Assembly: GCA_020343715.1 (NCBI GenBank)
Contig: CP070808.1
Location: forward strand, 1,614,930 to 1,623,244
Length of the DNA stretch: 8,315 nt
Origin: Thermoplasmata archaeon
GTDB taxonomy: Archaea; Thermoplasmatota; DTKX01; GCA-020343715
Direction: 5' to 3'
Positions 1 through 6,356 of this stretch are shown here, in pieces (position 1 is the first letter of the stretch; the number at the start of each line of letters is the position of its first letter). The position numbers were made by a program, and so were the translations under genes. The notes beneath the pieces are model-generated. The model saw only the letters and a program-made list of their open reading frames with translations. It did no database searches and was not told the DNA's origin.

Positions 1-184
1 ACGATACAGCTATGAGGCCGTACTCGTCGGGACCCAGGTAGCGGGCCAGGGTGACCGACACGACGAATAGGGAGAGGGCGTTTACTATCCGGGAGACGAA
101 GATGAAGCTGGCCCCGCGGAGCACCCGGGCCGTCACCGCGGCTCCGGGCTCTTGGGCCTCCCCCCTCTCCTCATCCCCGGTCAC
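1..184 (-). CDS. Oligosaccharide flippase (Wzx/RfbX-like), N-terminal part, cut by the window edge
   Basis: Only the first 61 codons are in the window; the rest lies beyond the left edge. The translation starts with a short acidic cytoplasmic tail of about 20 residues. A hydrophobic stretch follows, containing GASFIFVSRIVNAL and then LARYLGPDEYGLIAVS. The pattern of an LARxLGPxEYG loop directly after the first membrane helix is typical of polysaccharide flippases of the MOP superfamily (known family feature). These move lipid-linked oligosaccharides to the outer face of the cell membrane. The start is taken as GTG at 184, 7 bases after the stop of the upstream glycosyltransferase gene. A G-rich tract ending about 10 bases before it may act as ribosome binding site. 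The tight spacing implies one transcript with the glycosyltransferases. The family call rests on about 40 residues. Confidence 0.75.
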   Translation of the reverse strand, partial: MTGDEERGEAQEPGAAVTARVLRGASFIFVSRIVNALSLFVVSVTLARYLGPDEYGLIAVS

Positions 185-191
185 CTGTAGG

Positions 192-1319
192 CTACCCCCC
201 TTCCATGGCCTCGTTCAAGGCCCGTTCGTACTCGTCAACCCGCTTCTCCCAGGTGTTCTCCTGGGCGAAGGCACGGCCCTTCATCCCCATGCCCATCCGT
301 TGCTCGCCGTCCAGCAACAGGTCCGCGATGGCCCTGGCCAGTGCCAACGGTTCGCCCGGCGGGACCAGGGTGCCCCGGTCCTCCCCCACGATCTCCCGGA
401 TGTTCGGGATGTCCGTGGACACCACCGCCCTCCCCGCGGCCATGTACTCCCACAACTTGAGGGGCGAGTAGAAGAAGCCGTATCGTACCAGGTCCCGCTC
501 CCCCTCGGGGTTGAAGGGGGCCACGCAGACCTCACCCGCCGCCAGGATGGCCGGGATGTCCCCATGGGGAACCCTCCCAAGGAGGATGACAGCGCCCGGG
601 TCCCCGGCCCCCTCCGCTGCAGATTTCAGGGAGGACAGGACCTCCCTCTGCTCGTCGGACTTGGCCTCCCCGGCTATCACCAGGGCAGCGTCGGGCACCT
701 TGTCCAGTAGGTGGGGGAGGGCGTCGGCCAGGTCCGGTAACCCGTGCCATGCCAGCATGCTTCCGGTGTAGCAGATTCCCCTCCTGCCCTTTAGGCCCTC
801 TATGGCCATGGGCGTGCTGTCATCGAACAAAGCCATGTCCACCGCGTTGTGGAGGAACCGGGTCTTGTGATGGTGCTCCTCGGGGATCGTTCTCCTTGAA
901 CCGCCTGTCACCGAAAGGATGCGGCTGGCACGCTCCAAGGACATGGGGTGGTACCAATGGTCGTTGACCTCGACCACAAGGGGAAGGCCCGTCAGCTTTG
1001 CCGCCAGGGCACCCGAGCCCATGGAGGACTCCCTCTCGTATATGAGGTCCGCCTGGTACTTCTTGGCCAGCTGGGCAACCCGGATGCCGTGGGTCCACCG
1101 GTGGGCCACCTGGGACACGTTCACGTCCCTGTACCTCCAGGTGAAGCGGTAAGTCCGCATGCCCTCCACCTCACCCTCGGGGAGACCGTCGCCCACGTTG
1201 GCGCAGAGCACGATCTCGTGGCCCCGGCGCATGAGCTCCCGGACGACGCTCCTTATGTGGGTGGTCCCGCCGGACTCTTGGGGGAAGGGTATGCGAGTCG
1301 CTACGTAGAGAATCCTCAC
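192..1319 (-). CDS. Glycosyltransferase family 4 (GT-B fold), compact form
   Basis: This 375-residue protein would transfer a sugar from a nucleotide-activated donor to a growing glycan on the cytoplasmic side of the membrane. The N-terminal Rossmann half begins MRILYVATRIPFP with a glycine pair at residues 17-18 (ESGGTTH). The C-terminal donor-binding half has YTGSMLAWHGLPDL (184-197) and SPLKLWEYMAAGRAVVSTD (285-303). The Glu at 291 matches the second Glu of the GT4 E-x7-E motif, but the first position is Phe (283). This SPLKLxEYMA variant is known among GT4 enzymes. The region joining the two halves is short: only about ten residues separate VEVND (117-121) from ASRILSV, where many GT4 proteins have about 30 to 40. 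The start is GTG at 1319, preceded by a TATA-like box about 37 bases upstream. The gene lies between another GT4 gene and a flippase gene, which points to surface glycan assembly. Donor and acceptor cannot be read from the sequence. Confidence 0.9.
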   Translation of the reverse strand: MRILYVATRIPFPQESGGTTHIRSVVRELMRRGHEIVLCANVGDGLPEGEVEGMRTYRFTWRYRDVNVSQVAHRWTHGIRVAQLAKKYQADLIYERESSMGSGALAAKLTGLPLVVEVNDHWYHPMSLERASRILSVTGGSRRTIPEEHHHKTRFLHNAVDMALFDDSTPMAIEGLKGRRGICYTGSMLAWHGLPDLADALPHLLDKVPDAALVIAGEAKSDEQREVLSSLKSAAEGAGDPGAVILLGRVPHGDIPAILAAGEVCVAPFNPEGERDLVRYGFFYSPLKLWEYMAAGRAVVSTDIPNIREIVGEDRGTLVPPGEPLALARAIADLLLDGEQRMGMGMKGRAFAQENTWEKRVDEYERALNEAMEGG

Positions 1320-1352
1320 CTGGCGCCCACCGTGCCTCCCGAGGGGGAAGAG

Positions 1353-1368
1353 GATATATCACCTTTTG
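1353..1368 (-). promoter_or_regulatory. Archaeal TATA-like box with upstream BRE-like A run
   Basis: On the minus strand this reads CAAAAGGTGATATATC, an A-rich BRE-like stretch followed by a TATA-like element. It lies in the 68-base gap between the two glycosyltransferase genes. A transcript starting about 25 bases downstream would have a leader of about 12 bases before GTG at 1319. It could be an internal promoter for the compact glycosyltransferase and the flippase. The element is seen in the sequence; its activity is inferred. Confidence 0.5.
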
Positions 1369-1387
1369 GTCGAACCGCCAGGCACCT

Positions 1388-2497
1388 TCACCGACCCGCG
1401 GCGTCCTCCCACACCGCCATCGTCCTCCTGGCCATTTCCTCGACGGTGTACTGTTCCTCGACTCGCTGCCTTCCCCTCCTGCCCATCTCGGCGGCGCCCA
1501 TAGGGTCCTCCAACACCCTGGCAAGACGGTCTCCCAGGATCTCCGGGTCGGCATGGTATCCCGTAACCCCGTCCTCCACCACCTCGGGGACACCTCCCGT
1601 CTTGAAGGCCACTACGGGCAGGGAGGACGCCATCGCCTCCAGCATCACCATCCCGAAGCCCTCGTACACCGAGGGCATGCAGAAGACCGAGCCCCTGGCG
1701 TAGAGGTCGGGCAGGTCCTCGTCGGGTATGTATCCCAGGAACTCGACGGACCCGTCCAGCCCCAGCTTCGACGTGAGCCGTCGCAGCTCCCCCTCCCGCT
1801 CGCCCGAGCCCCCGATCAGGAGGTGGGCGTCGGGCACCCTCTCCAGCACCTCGGGCATGGCGGAGATGAGGTACTTGATGCCCTTGCGCTGGCTCAACCT
1901 GCCCATGTAGACGATGGTGGGGCCCTCGGGCGCTGCGGGCTTGAAGCGCCCGATGGGGATCACGGGGTGCACGATGGTGATGACCTCCGGGTCAACGCCG
2001 TACTGCTCGACCACGTCCTGCTTGTTCTCCTGGCAGTCAACGATGACCCGGTCGGCCCTGCGGGCGGCGTAGCGCTCCATCCTGTAGGTTATCGAGTCGG
2101 TGATGCGGTGGTTCGGGTCCCTCGTCTCGGCCACGGTGGCACGGTACTCGTTCAGCTGAGTCCCGTGGCACGTTATCACGTGGGGATGGATGTCGTTCCA
2201 CGCGATGCCCCATCCGTACATGGCCTGACCGTGGTAGACGTCGTAGTCGGTGCCCCTCAGTCGGCGGCCGGCCTCGGCCGCCAGCGACATGTACAGCCCC
2301 GCCGTGAGCCGGGGGAGGGACATGGTCCTCACCTGCTCTATCCGGAACGGGAGGTCCGCCGGGTAGTCCCCCCTGTGGAGGTAGAGGGTCACGTCGGCCC
2401 CCTGGGCAGAGGCCTCCTCGGCCAGGTACTGGACGTGGTACTGGATCCCTCCCCGGTCCACGGGTGGAATGGTCCTCGCAACTATCGCCACACGCAC
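1388..2497 (-). CDS. Glycosyltransferase family 4 (GT-B fold)
   Basis: This 369-residue protein is a canonical GT4 retaining glycosyltransferase acting on the cytoplasmic side of the membrane. The N-terminal domain begins VRVAIVARTIPP with the glycine-rich loop DRGGIQYHV (14-22) and has CHGT at 110-113. The donor domain has YMGRLSQRKGIKYL (197-210, with Lys205) and GGSGE (229-233). The full E-x7-E motif is in YEGFGMVMLEAMA, with Glu279 and Glu287. The open frame reaches back to 2704, but the extra 69 residues are low-complexity and the family similarity begins at the GTG at 2497. That start also lies about 27 bases downstream of a TACTTAA box, as expected for a leaderless archaeal transcript. 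It is the first gene of the glycan cluster, with the second GT4 and the flippase downstream. The sugar specificity is unknown. Confidence 0.92.
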   Translation of the reverse strand: MRVAIVARTIPPVDRGGIQYHVQYLAEEASAQGADVTLYLHRGDYPADLPFRIEQVRTMSLPRLTAGLYMSLAAEAGRRLRGTDYDVYHGQAMYGWGIAWNDIHPHVITCHGTQLNEYRATVAETRDPNHRITDSITYRMERYAARRADRVIVDCQENKQDVVEQYGVDPEVITIVHPVIPIGRFKPAAPEGPTIVYMGRLSQRKGIKYLISAMPEVLERVPDAHLLIGGSGEREGELRRLTSKLGLDGSVEFLGYIPDEDLPDLYARGSVFCMPSVYEGFGMVMLEAMASSLPVVAFKTGGVPEVVEDGVTGYHADPEILGDRLARVLEDPMGAAEMGRRGRQRVEEQYTVEEMARRTMAVWEDAAGR

Positions 2498-2517
2498 GTT
2501 CCGGCGATGGCCTGGCA

Positions 2518-2530
2518 GGGTTAAGTAGGT
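2518..2530. promoter_or_regulatory. Possible bidirectional TATA-like element between divergent genes
   Basis: The core TTAAGTA at 2521..2527 reads TACTTAA on the minus strand. Its centre is 27 bases from the GTG at 2497, which would give a leaderless transcript of the glycosyltransferase gene. In the plus direction a start about 25 bases away would fall near 2549, giving a leader of about 19 bases before ATG 2568. Use in both directions is inferred from spacing only. Confidence 0.4.
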
Positions 2531-2567
2531 TGCCGGCCCGACAACGGGCAAAGGGTTAACTGGGTGG

Positions 2568-4079
2568 ATGTGCAAATACCCCCCCTCCGGAGGACCAGAC
2601 CTGTCCGAGCACCTACCCGATGACGAGCCCCTGGACGTGGAGCCCACCGAGCCCCCTGCGCCCGACCACTGGGGCGGCCTGCCCCCCGTGGGCAAGAGGC
2701 CCATCGAGGACAGGTGGCGCTACGCCGGCGAGGTGGTTGGCGTCTTCTTCGTGTGGCTGGCCATATGGGCGGTCTACAGGTACTGGCGCACCGTCTCGGG
2801 CGTGGACGACACCGTCCTGGGCCCCATACTGTCCATCGTCGCCCCCGTGTTCCTCACCCTCTCACTACCCATCATCTGGTGGAGGTACAGGAGACGCGAG
2901 CGGGGTCTGCCCTTCCTGCTGACGCGCAGGAACATGTTCAGCTCCATCCTGGTGGCCTGTCTCGCGGTGGTCGCCTTCTTCATCTTCTACTTCATCTCGT
3001 ACCCGATAATGATCGGCCTCATGGGAGCCGAGGTCCCCGGCGACCTGACGTTCTGGGCCGACTGGCGGGCATACGGGCTGGGATGGCTCATAGCCACCAC
3101 CCTGTTCTACATGGTCATCATCGGCCCCGTGGAGGAGCTGTTCCATCGCGGCTTCGTCCAGGACCAGATCAACCGGGCCTTCTCCGCCTGGTTCGGCATC
3201 CTGGTGGCCTCGGTGGTGTTCGTGCTGGGCCACGTGCCCATCGACTTCATGGTCTACCAGCTGGACCTGGCGGGCTGGGGTCTCCGCTGGCTCTCATCGT
3301 TCCCCTTCGCCATCGGGGCTGGGGTGTTCTACCACTGGTCCCGCAACATCTGGGGCGTGGCGGTGTACCACGGCCTTTATGACCTGTTCCTCTCGCTCTC
3401 CCGCATCGAGTTCGGCGCGACGGGACCCGAGCTCCCGTACTCCGCATGGTACGCCATCTTCGCTGTTTGGTTCATCGCCGAGCTGGTCATCCTGGTCGCC
3501 TTCTCCTACGCCGCCTACCGGCTGCTTTGGAAGGGTGACCGCCCCGGGGGCTCCTTGGGCTTCTATGTGAGGGGCATCTCGGACGCCGCCCCCGGCAGGG
3601 GCCTCATCCAGTCGGCGCACCGCTTCCTGGCCTCCAGGCGCATCGTCGGCCTCGCCAGGAGGGTGGACCGGTCAGGGGGCCACACCCGGGAGGTGCTGTC
3701 TCTGGCCCTCATCGGTATCGTCATATTCGGCAACCTCTTCATCTCCGGGGCCTTCGGCCAGGTTCCCGACTTCACAACGGGCGGTGGCAACGGCCCCGGC
3801 AGCGGTGTTAGCGGCCAGCTGGAGACGCTGCCCATGGAACGGGAGCACAGGTACGTCTACGACGGTACCACTGAGGACTTCGCCTACCTGATGGGTGAGG
3901 AGCGGTACTACGCGCACATCAACCTGACCCTCACATGGGTCGACGAGTCACCACCACTGCGGTTCACCAACGAGCCCGACACGCTCCGAGTGGAGCTGTT
4001 CCTGGACGACGGCGATGAGTACGTGATGCTGGCGTCCGACAGCGGTTCGGGCAACGACGTCTCCGGGGGCGCCCTGTGA
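2568..4079 (+). CDS. CPBP family intramembrane metalloprotease (Abi/CAAX-like) with exported C-terminal domain, probably frameshifted near its 3' end
   Basis: The 503-residue product starts with a proline- and acid-rich cytoplasmic tail (about 1-50), followed by about eight hydrophobic segments. The CPBP motifs are all present: VEELFHRG (Glu189, Glu190, Arg194), FVLGH (Phe218, His222) and HGLYD (His268, Asp272). In this family these residues form the active site of membrane-embedded endopeptidases, which cleave prenylated proteins or other membrane substrates. After a further helix at about 375-396 and a Gly/Ser-rich linker (404-416), a beta-rich, acidic domain begins (LTLTWVDE at 453-460), likely on the outer face. 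The frame stops in the middle of this domain, and matching sequence continues in another frame from 4076. ATG 2568 is preceded by GGGTGG; a GTG at 2637 is an alternative start. The gene is divergent from the glycan cluster, but the substrate is unknown. Confidence 0.88.
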   Translation: MCKYPPSGGPDLSEHLPDDEPLDVEPTEPPAPDHWGGLPPVGKRPIEDRWRYAGEVVGVFFVWLAIWAVYRYWRTVSGVDDTVLGPILSIVAPVFLTLSLPIIWWRYRRRERGLPFLLTRRNMFSSILVACLAVVAFFIFYFISYPIMIGLMGAEVPGDLTFWADWRAYGLGWLIATTLFYMVIIGPVEELFHRGFVQDQINRAFSAWFGILVASVVFVLGHVPIDFMVYQLDLAGWGLRWLSSFPFAIGAGVFYHWSRNIWGVAVYHGLYDLFLSLSRIEFGATGPELPYSAWYAIFAVWFIAELVILVAFSYAAYRLLWKGDRPGGSLGFYVRGISDAAPGRGLIQSAHRFLASRRIVGLARRVDRSGGHTREVLSLALIGIVIFGNLFISGAFGQVPDFTTGGGNGPGSGVSGQLETLPMEREHRYVYDGTTEDFAYLMGEERYYAHINLTLTWVDESPPLRFTNEPDTLRVELFLDDGDEYVMLASDSGSGNDVSGGAL

Positions 4080-4276
4080 CCATCCTCTGGTCGGCAGAAG
4101 AGCCCATTAAGGGCTACGGAGTGATGGTAAGCGTGACGGCGGTGGACTGTGGGCCCATGGAGCCAACCATCAACTTGGGAGGCCTGCGGGAGCGGGCGGA
4201 TAACGGCAACAACTTCGACATGGCCACCGAGATGGTGGTCGTGGTGCCTCACCAGCCCGGGACGAACCTGGCGTAG
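4076..4276 (+). CDS. C-terminal remainder of the exported domain of the CPBP protease, in a shifted frame
   Basis: These 66 codons open with GTG in a GTGA overlap with the stop of the protease gene. The product starts TILWSAEEP after the initiator and contains VMVSVTAVDCG, then DNGNNFDMATEMVVVVP before the stop. It has no signal peptide or membrane segment of its own. Its alternating hydrophobic pattern looks like the remaining beta strands of the domain begun in the upstream frame, giving a protein of about 570 residues if joined. One extra base in the G/C run at about 4063..4075 would fuse the two frames. It is therefore probably not an independent gene, although coupled translation from the GTGA overlap is possible. 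Its 3' end overlaps the end of the opposing aldo/keto reductase gene by 28 bases. Confidence 0.55.
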   Translation: MTILWSAEEPIKGYGVMVSVTAVDCGPMEPTINLGGLRERADNGNNFDMATEMVVVVPHQPGTNLA

Positions 4277-5217
4277 GCGTGGTCCAGCTCCTGGACCTGC
4301 GTGTCGGACATGCTGCAGGCGGCAGCGGCCGCGTTCTCCTCGGCCTGCCTGGGGTTCTTCGCCCCGGGGATCACCACCACGTTCGGGTCCTTGAGAAGCC
4401 ATGCGAGGGAGGCCTGGGCCATGGTGCCGCACTCGGGGCTGGCCATCTCCCGGAGCTTCGCCAAGAAGGGCGCCACCTGGCGCAGGCCCCTCCTGGAGAA
4501 CTTCCGGTTGAACCTGCGGATCCCCCCTGGCCGGTTGCCTAAGTTGTACTTGCCCGTCAGCAGGCCCATGGCGATGGGGCTGTAGGCGATTATCGTGACA
4601 CCCTCCCTCCTGGCGTGCTCGATCATGCCGTTCCGCTCGGGCAGGCGGTTGACCACGTTGTAGTGGATCTGGTTTGAGACAACGTCCTCGCGGGACAGGT
4701 ACGACCTGGCGGCCTCCAGCTGCTTGACGTTGAAGTTGGACACGCCGATGTGGCGGACCTTCCCCTCCCGGACGAGCCTCTCCATCTCCCTCATGGTCCC
4801 CTTGAGGGACATGAAGAAGGGTGGGAAGTGGACCTGGTAGAGGTCCACCTCCTTGAGGTCGAGCCTGCGCAGGCTCCTCTCGGCCGCGCCCCTGACGGAG
4901 CGGGTCATCATATGGAGGGGGAAGTACTTGGTGGCGATGATGATATCCTCCTCCGTCCGCTTCAGCAGGTCACCGATGATGCGCTCCGACTCGCCGTTGC
5001 CGTAGACGGAGGCGGTGTCCACGAAGTTGACGCCCATCTCGATGGACTTCCACCAGGCGTCCTCCACCTCCTGCCGGCCGTAGCGCTTGCCGTAGCCCCA
5101 GACGCGGGTCGCACCCCACGACCATGCACCTAGGCCGACGGACGTTACCTCCAGGTCGCTACGCCCCAGCCTGCGCCTCTCCAGCTTGAAGTCTCCGTCG
5201 GTCATGTCGGTTCCCAC
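4249..5217 (-). CDS. Aldo/keto reductase, paralog 1
   Basis: This is a 322-residue member of the aldo/keto reductase superfamily, cytoplasmic TIM-barrel enzymes that reduce carbonyls with NAD(P)H. The catalytic tetrad can be placed: Asp67 and Tyr72 in NFVDTASVYG, Lys97 in IATKYF, and His130 in YQVHFPP. GVSNF (158-162) and SNQIHYN (181-187) are family landmarks. VIPGAKNPRQAEEN (282-295) is the usual region binding the cofactor phosphate. The start may be GTG at 5217, which has AAGGA about 8 bases before it, or ATG at 5205, which aligns better with the neighbouring paralog. The gene follows the second aldo/keto reductase after only 16 bases, so the pair is likely an operon. The substrate is unknown. 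Its 3' end overlaps the opposing reading frame by 28 bases. Confidence 0.93.
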   Translation of the reverse strand: MGTDMTDGDFKLERRRLGRSDLEVTSVGLGAWSWGATRVWGYGKRYGRQEVEDAWWKSIEMGVNFVDTASVYGNGESERIIGDLLKRTEEDIIIATKYFPLHMMTRSVRGAAERSLRRLDLKEVDLYQVHFPPFFMSLKGTMREMERLVREGKVRHIGVSNFNVKQLEAARSYLSREDVVSNQIHYNVVNRLPERNGMIEHARREGVTIIAYSPIAMGLLTGKYNLGNRPGGIRRFNRKFSRRGLRQVAPFLAKLREMASPECGTMAQASLAWLLKDPNVVVIPGAKNPRQAEENAAAAACSMSDTQVQELDHAYARFVPGW

Positions 5218-5233
5218 ATCTCGTCCTTGTCGG

Positions 5234-6193
5234 TCAGTACCGCTTGGCGTACTCCGAGTACGCCTCCTCTATCCGTGCTAGCTCCGCATCGGAGAGGAAC
5301 CAGTCGGCGCCGCCTACGTTCTCCTCCAGCTGTGCCAGGGTCTTGGCGCCGGGGATTACCGTCACGTTGGGGTCCTTGAGGAGCCACGCCAATGCCGCCT
5401 GGGCCATCGTCCTGCCGTGGTTCATGGCCGCCGCGTCCAGCTCCTCCAGCACGGGCTGGACGGCCCTGAGCCCCTCGGGGGTGAACCGGGGCTTCCTGGC
5501 CCGGAAGCCACCAGGGGGGTTCTCCGGCGTGAACTTGCCCGTGAGGATACCCTGCTCGATGGGACTGTAGGCGATGATGTCGATATCGTTCTTCGCGTGG
5601 TGGTCCACCAGGCCCGAGGTCTCCGGGTCCCGGTGGAGCAGGCTGTAGTGGACCTGGTTGGAGACGATCTCGGTGTGCTCCAGGTGCGACTGGGCCTCCT
5701 CCACCTGCTCTATGGAGAAGTTGGAGACGCCCACCCACCGGACCAGTCCGTCCCGGACCAGGAGGTCGATCTCGCTCATCATGGCGCCGATGTCCATCCG
5801 GGGGGGCCACCAGTGCACCTGGTAGAGGTCGATGACGTCGATGCCCAGGCGCCGGATGGAGCCCTCGGCGGCCTTCCTGACCTCCTCGGGCGAATCCTTC
5901 TCGGGGTAGATCTTAGTCGCTATCACCAGGGGGACATCGGTGTCGTCCAGCAGGTCGCCCACGATGGTCTCCGAGGCGCCGTGGCCATAGATCTCGGCGG
6001 TGTCGATGAAGTTGACCCCAGCCTCAAGGTTCTTCCACCAGACGGCGTCCAGGTCCTCCCGGTCGTAGCCCTTGCCGTAGCCCCAGAAGTTGGTGTCGCC
6101 CCACTGCCACACTCCGAGGCCAACGGAGGTGACCTCCAGGTCAGACCTCCCAATTCGTCTGCGGTCCTTTATCGTACCAGTCTCTGACATCAT
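5234..6193 (-). CDS. Aldo/keto reductase, paralog 2
   Basis: This 319-residue protein is the first gene of a two-gene aldo/keto reductase operon. The tetrad is Asp64 and Tyr69 (NFIDTAEIYG), Lys94 (IATKIYP) and His127 (YQVHWWPP). The cofactor segment VIPGAKTLAQLEEN near the C-terminus is typical of NAD(P)H-dependent members. It shares long blocks with its downstream neighbour, for example GRSDLEVTSVGLG and MAQAxLAWLLKDPNVxVIPGAK. That points to tandem duplication followed by divergence. Two start codons stand side by side, ATG at 6193 and ATG at 6190. The GGAGG motif is 4 bases from the first and 7 from the second. The other well-marked genes here use 7, so 6190 may be the true start. No natural substrate can be assigned from sequence alone. 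Confidence 0.93.
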   Translation of the reverse strand: MMSETGTIKDRRRIGRSDLEVTSVGLGVWQWGDTNFWGYGKGYDREDLDAVWWKNLEAGVNFIDTAEIYGHGASETIVGDLLDDTDVPLVIATKIYPEKDSPEEVRKAAEGSIRRLGIDVIDLYQVHWWPPRMDIGAMMSEIDLLVRDGLVRWVGVSNFSIEQVEEAQSHLEHTEIVSNQVHYSLLHRDPETSGLVDHHAKNDIDIIAYSPIEQGILTGKFTPENPPGGFRARKPRFTPEGLRAVQPVLEELDAAAMNHGRTMAQAALAWLLKDPNVTVIPGAKTLAQLEENVGGADWFLSDAELARIEEAYSEYAKRY

Positions 6194-6197
6194 CGGT

Positions 6198-6202
6198 CCT
6201 CC
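6198..6202 (-). promoter_or_regulatory. Ribosome binding site of aldo/keto reductase paralog 2
   Basis: GGAGG on the minus strand (within GGGAGGA) lies 4 bases before ATG 6193 and 7 bases before ATG 6190. The 7-base distance matches the sulfotransferase and oxidoreductase genes in this window, which favours initiation at 6190. Confidence 0.6.
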
Positions 6203-6270
6203 CGGTGAAGGCTCTGACCACCGAGAGAGGTAGCGTGCTAATCAAGCTTGTCCCTCGGAGGTGCGGGATG

Positions 6271-6284
6271 GCAAACGTATTATG
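6271..6284 (+). promoter_or_regulatory. Probable TATA/BRE-like promoter of the sulfotransferase gene
   Basis: The stretch GCAAACGTATTATG has an A-rich BRE-like part followed by a TATA-like core. A start about 25 bases on, near 6305, would leave a leader of roughly 50 bases before ATG 6357. The core abuts an inverted repeat at 6282..6296. The call rests on composition and spacing. Confidence 0.4.
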
Positions 6285-6296
6285 CCGCCCCGGCAT
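6282..6296. repeat. Perfect 6-base inverted repeat at the sulfotransferase promoter
   Basis: ATGCCG and CGGCAT flank a 3-base spacer, CCC. The repeat overlaps the downstream edge of the TATA-like core, so a protein bound here could block transcription. It lies in the divergent region between the aldo/keto reductase operon and the sulfotransferase. It may be an operator; chance occurrence in GC-rich DNA cannot be excluded. Confidence 0.35.
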
Positions 6297-6344
6297 TAGA
6301 GCCCGAGGAAGGTGAAGCCCGTGGGGCCTGGGACCCGGAAGGAC

Positions 6345-6349
6345 GGAGG
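6345..6349 (+). promoter_or_regulatory. Ribosome binding site deciding the sulfotransferase start
   Basis: GGAGG sits 1 base before ATG 6351 and 7 bases before ATG 6357. The second distance is workable, so 6357 is preferred over 6351 and over the upstream GTG at 6312. Confidence 0.65.
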
Positions 6350-6356
6350 CATGAGC

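Noticed and set aside
1553..2524. Plus-strand open frame of 323 codons opposite the first glycosyltransferase
   Set aside because: The product is rich in Val, Gly, His and Asp in the way expected of an antisense frame. The minus-strand gene has clear GT4 motifs.
2498..2704. 69-residue N-terminal extension of the first glycosyltransferase
   Set aside because: The extension is low-complexity and overlaps the divergent protease start. Family similarity and promoter spacing both place the start at 2497.
4063..4080. Programmed minus-one frameshift site in the protease gene
   Set aside because: The G run does not form a full X-XXY-YYZ slippery heptamer in the reading frame, and no strong downstream pseudoknot was recognised. 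An indel or sequence error is simpler, so recoding is kept only as an open alternative.
5417..6187. Plus-strand open frame of 256 codons opposite aldo/keto reductase paralog 2
   Set aside because: It is antisense to a gene with a complete catalytic tetrad, has no recognisable domain and no ribosome binding site.
6236..6250. TATA-like element for the aldo/keto reductase operon (minus strand, around TTGATTAG)
   Set aside because: Position would give a plausible leader of about 25 bases, but the match to a TATA box is weak and no clear BRE is present, so it was not listed.
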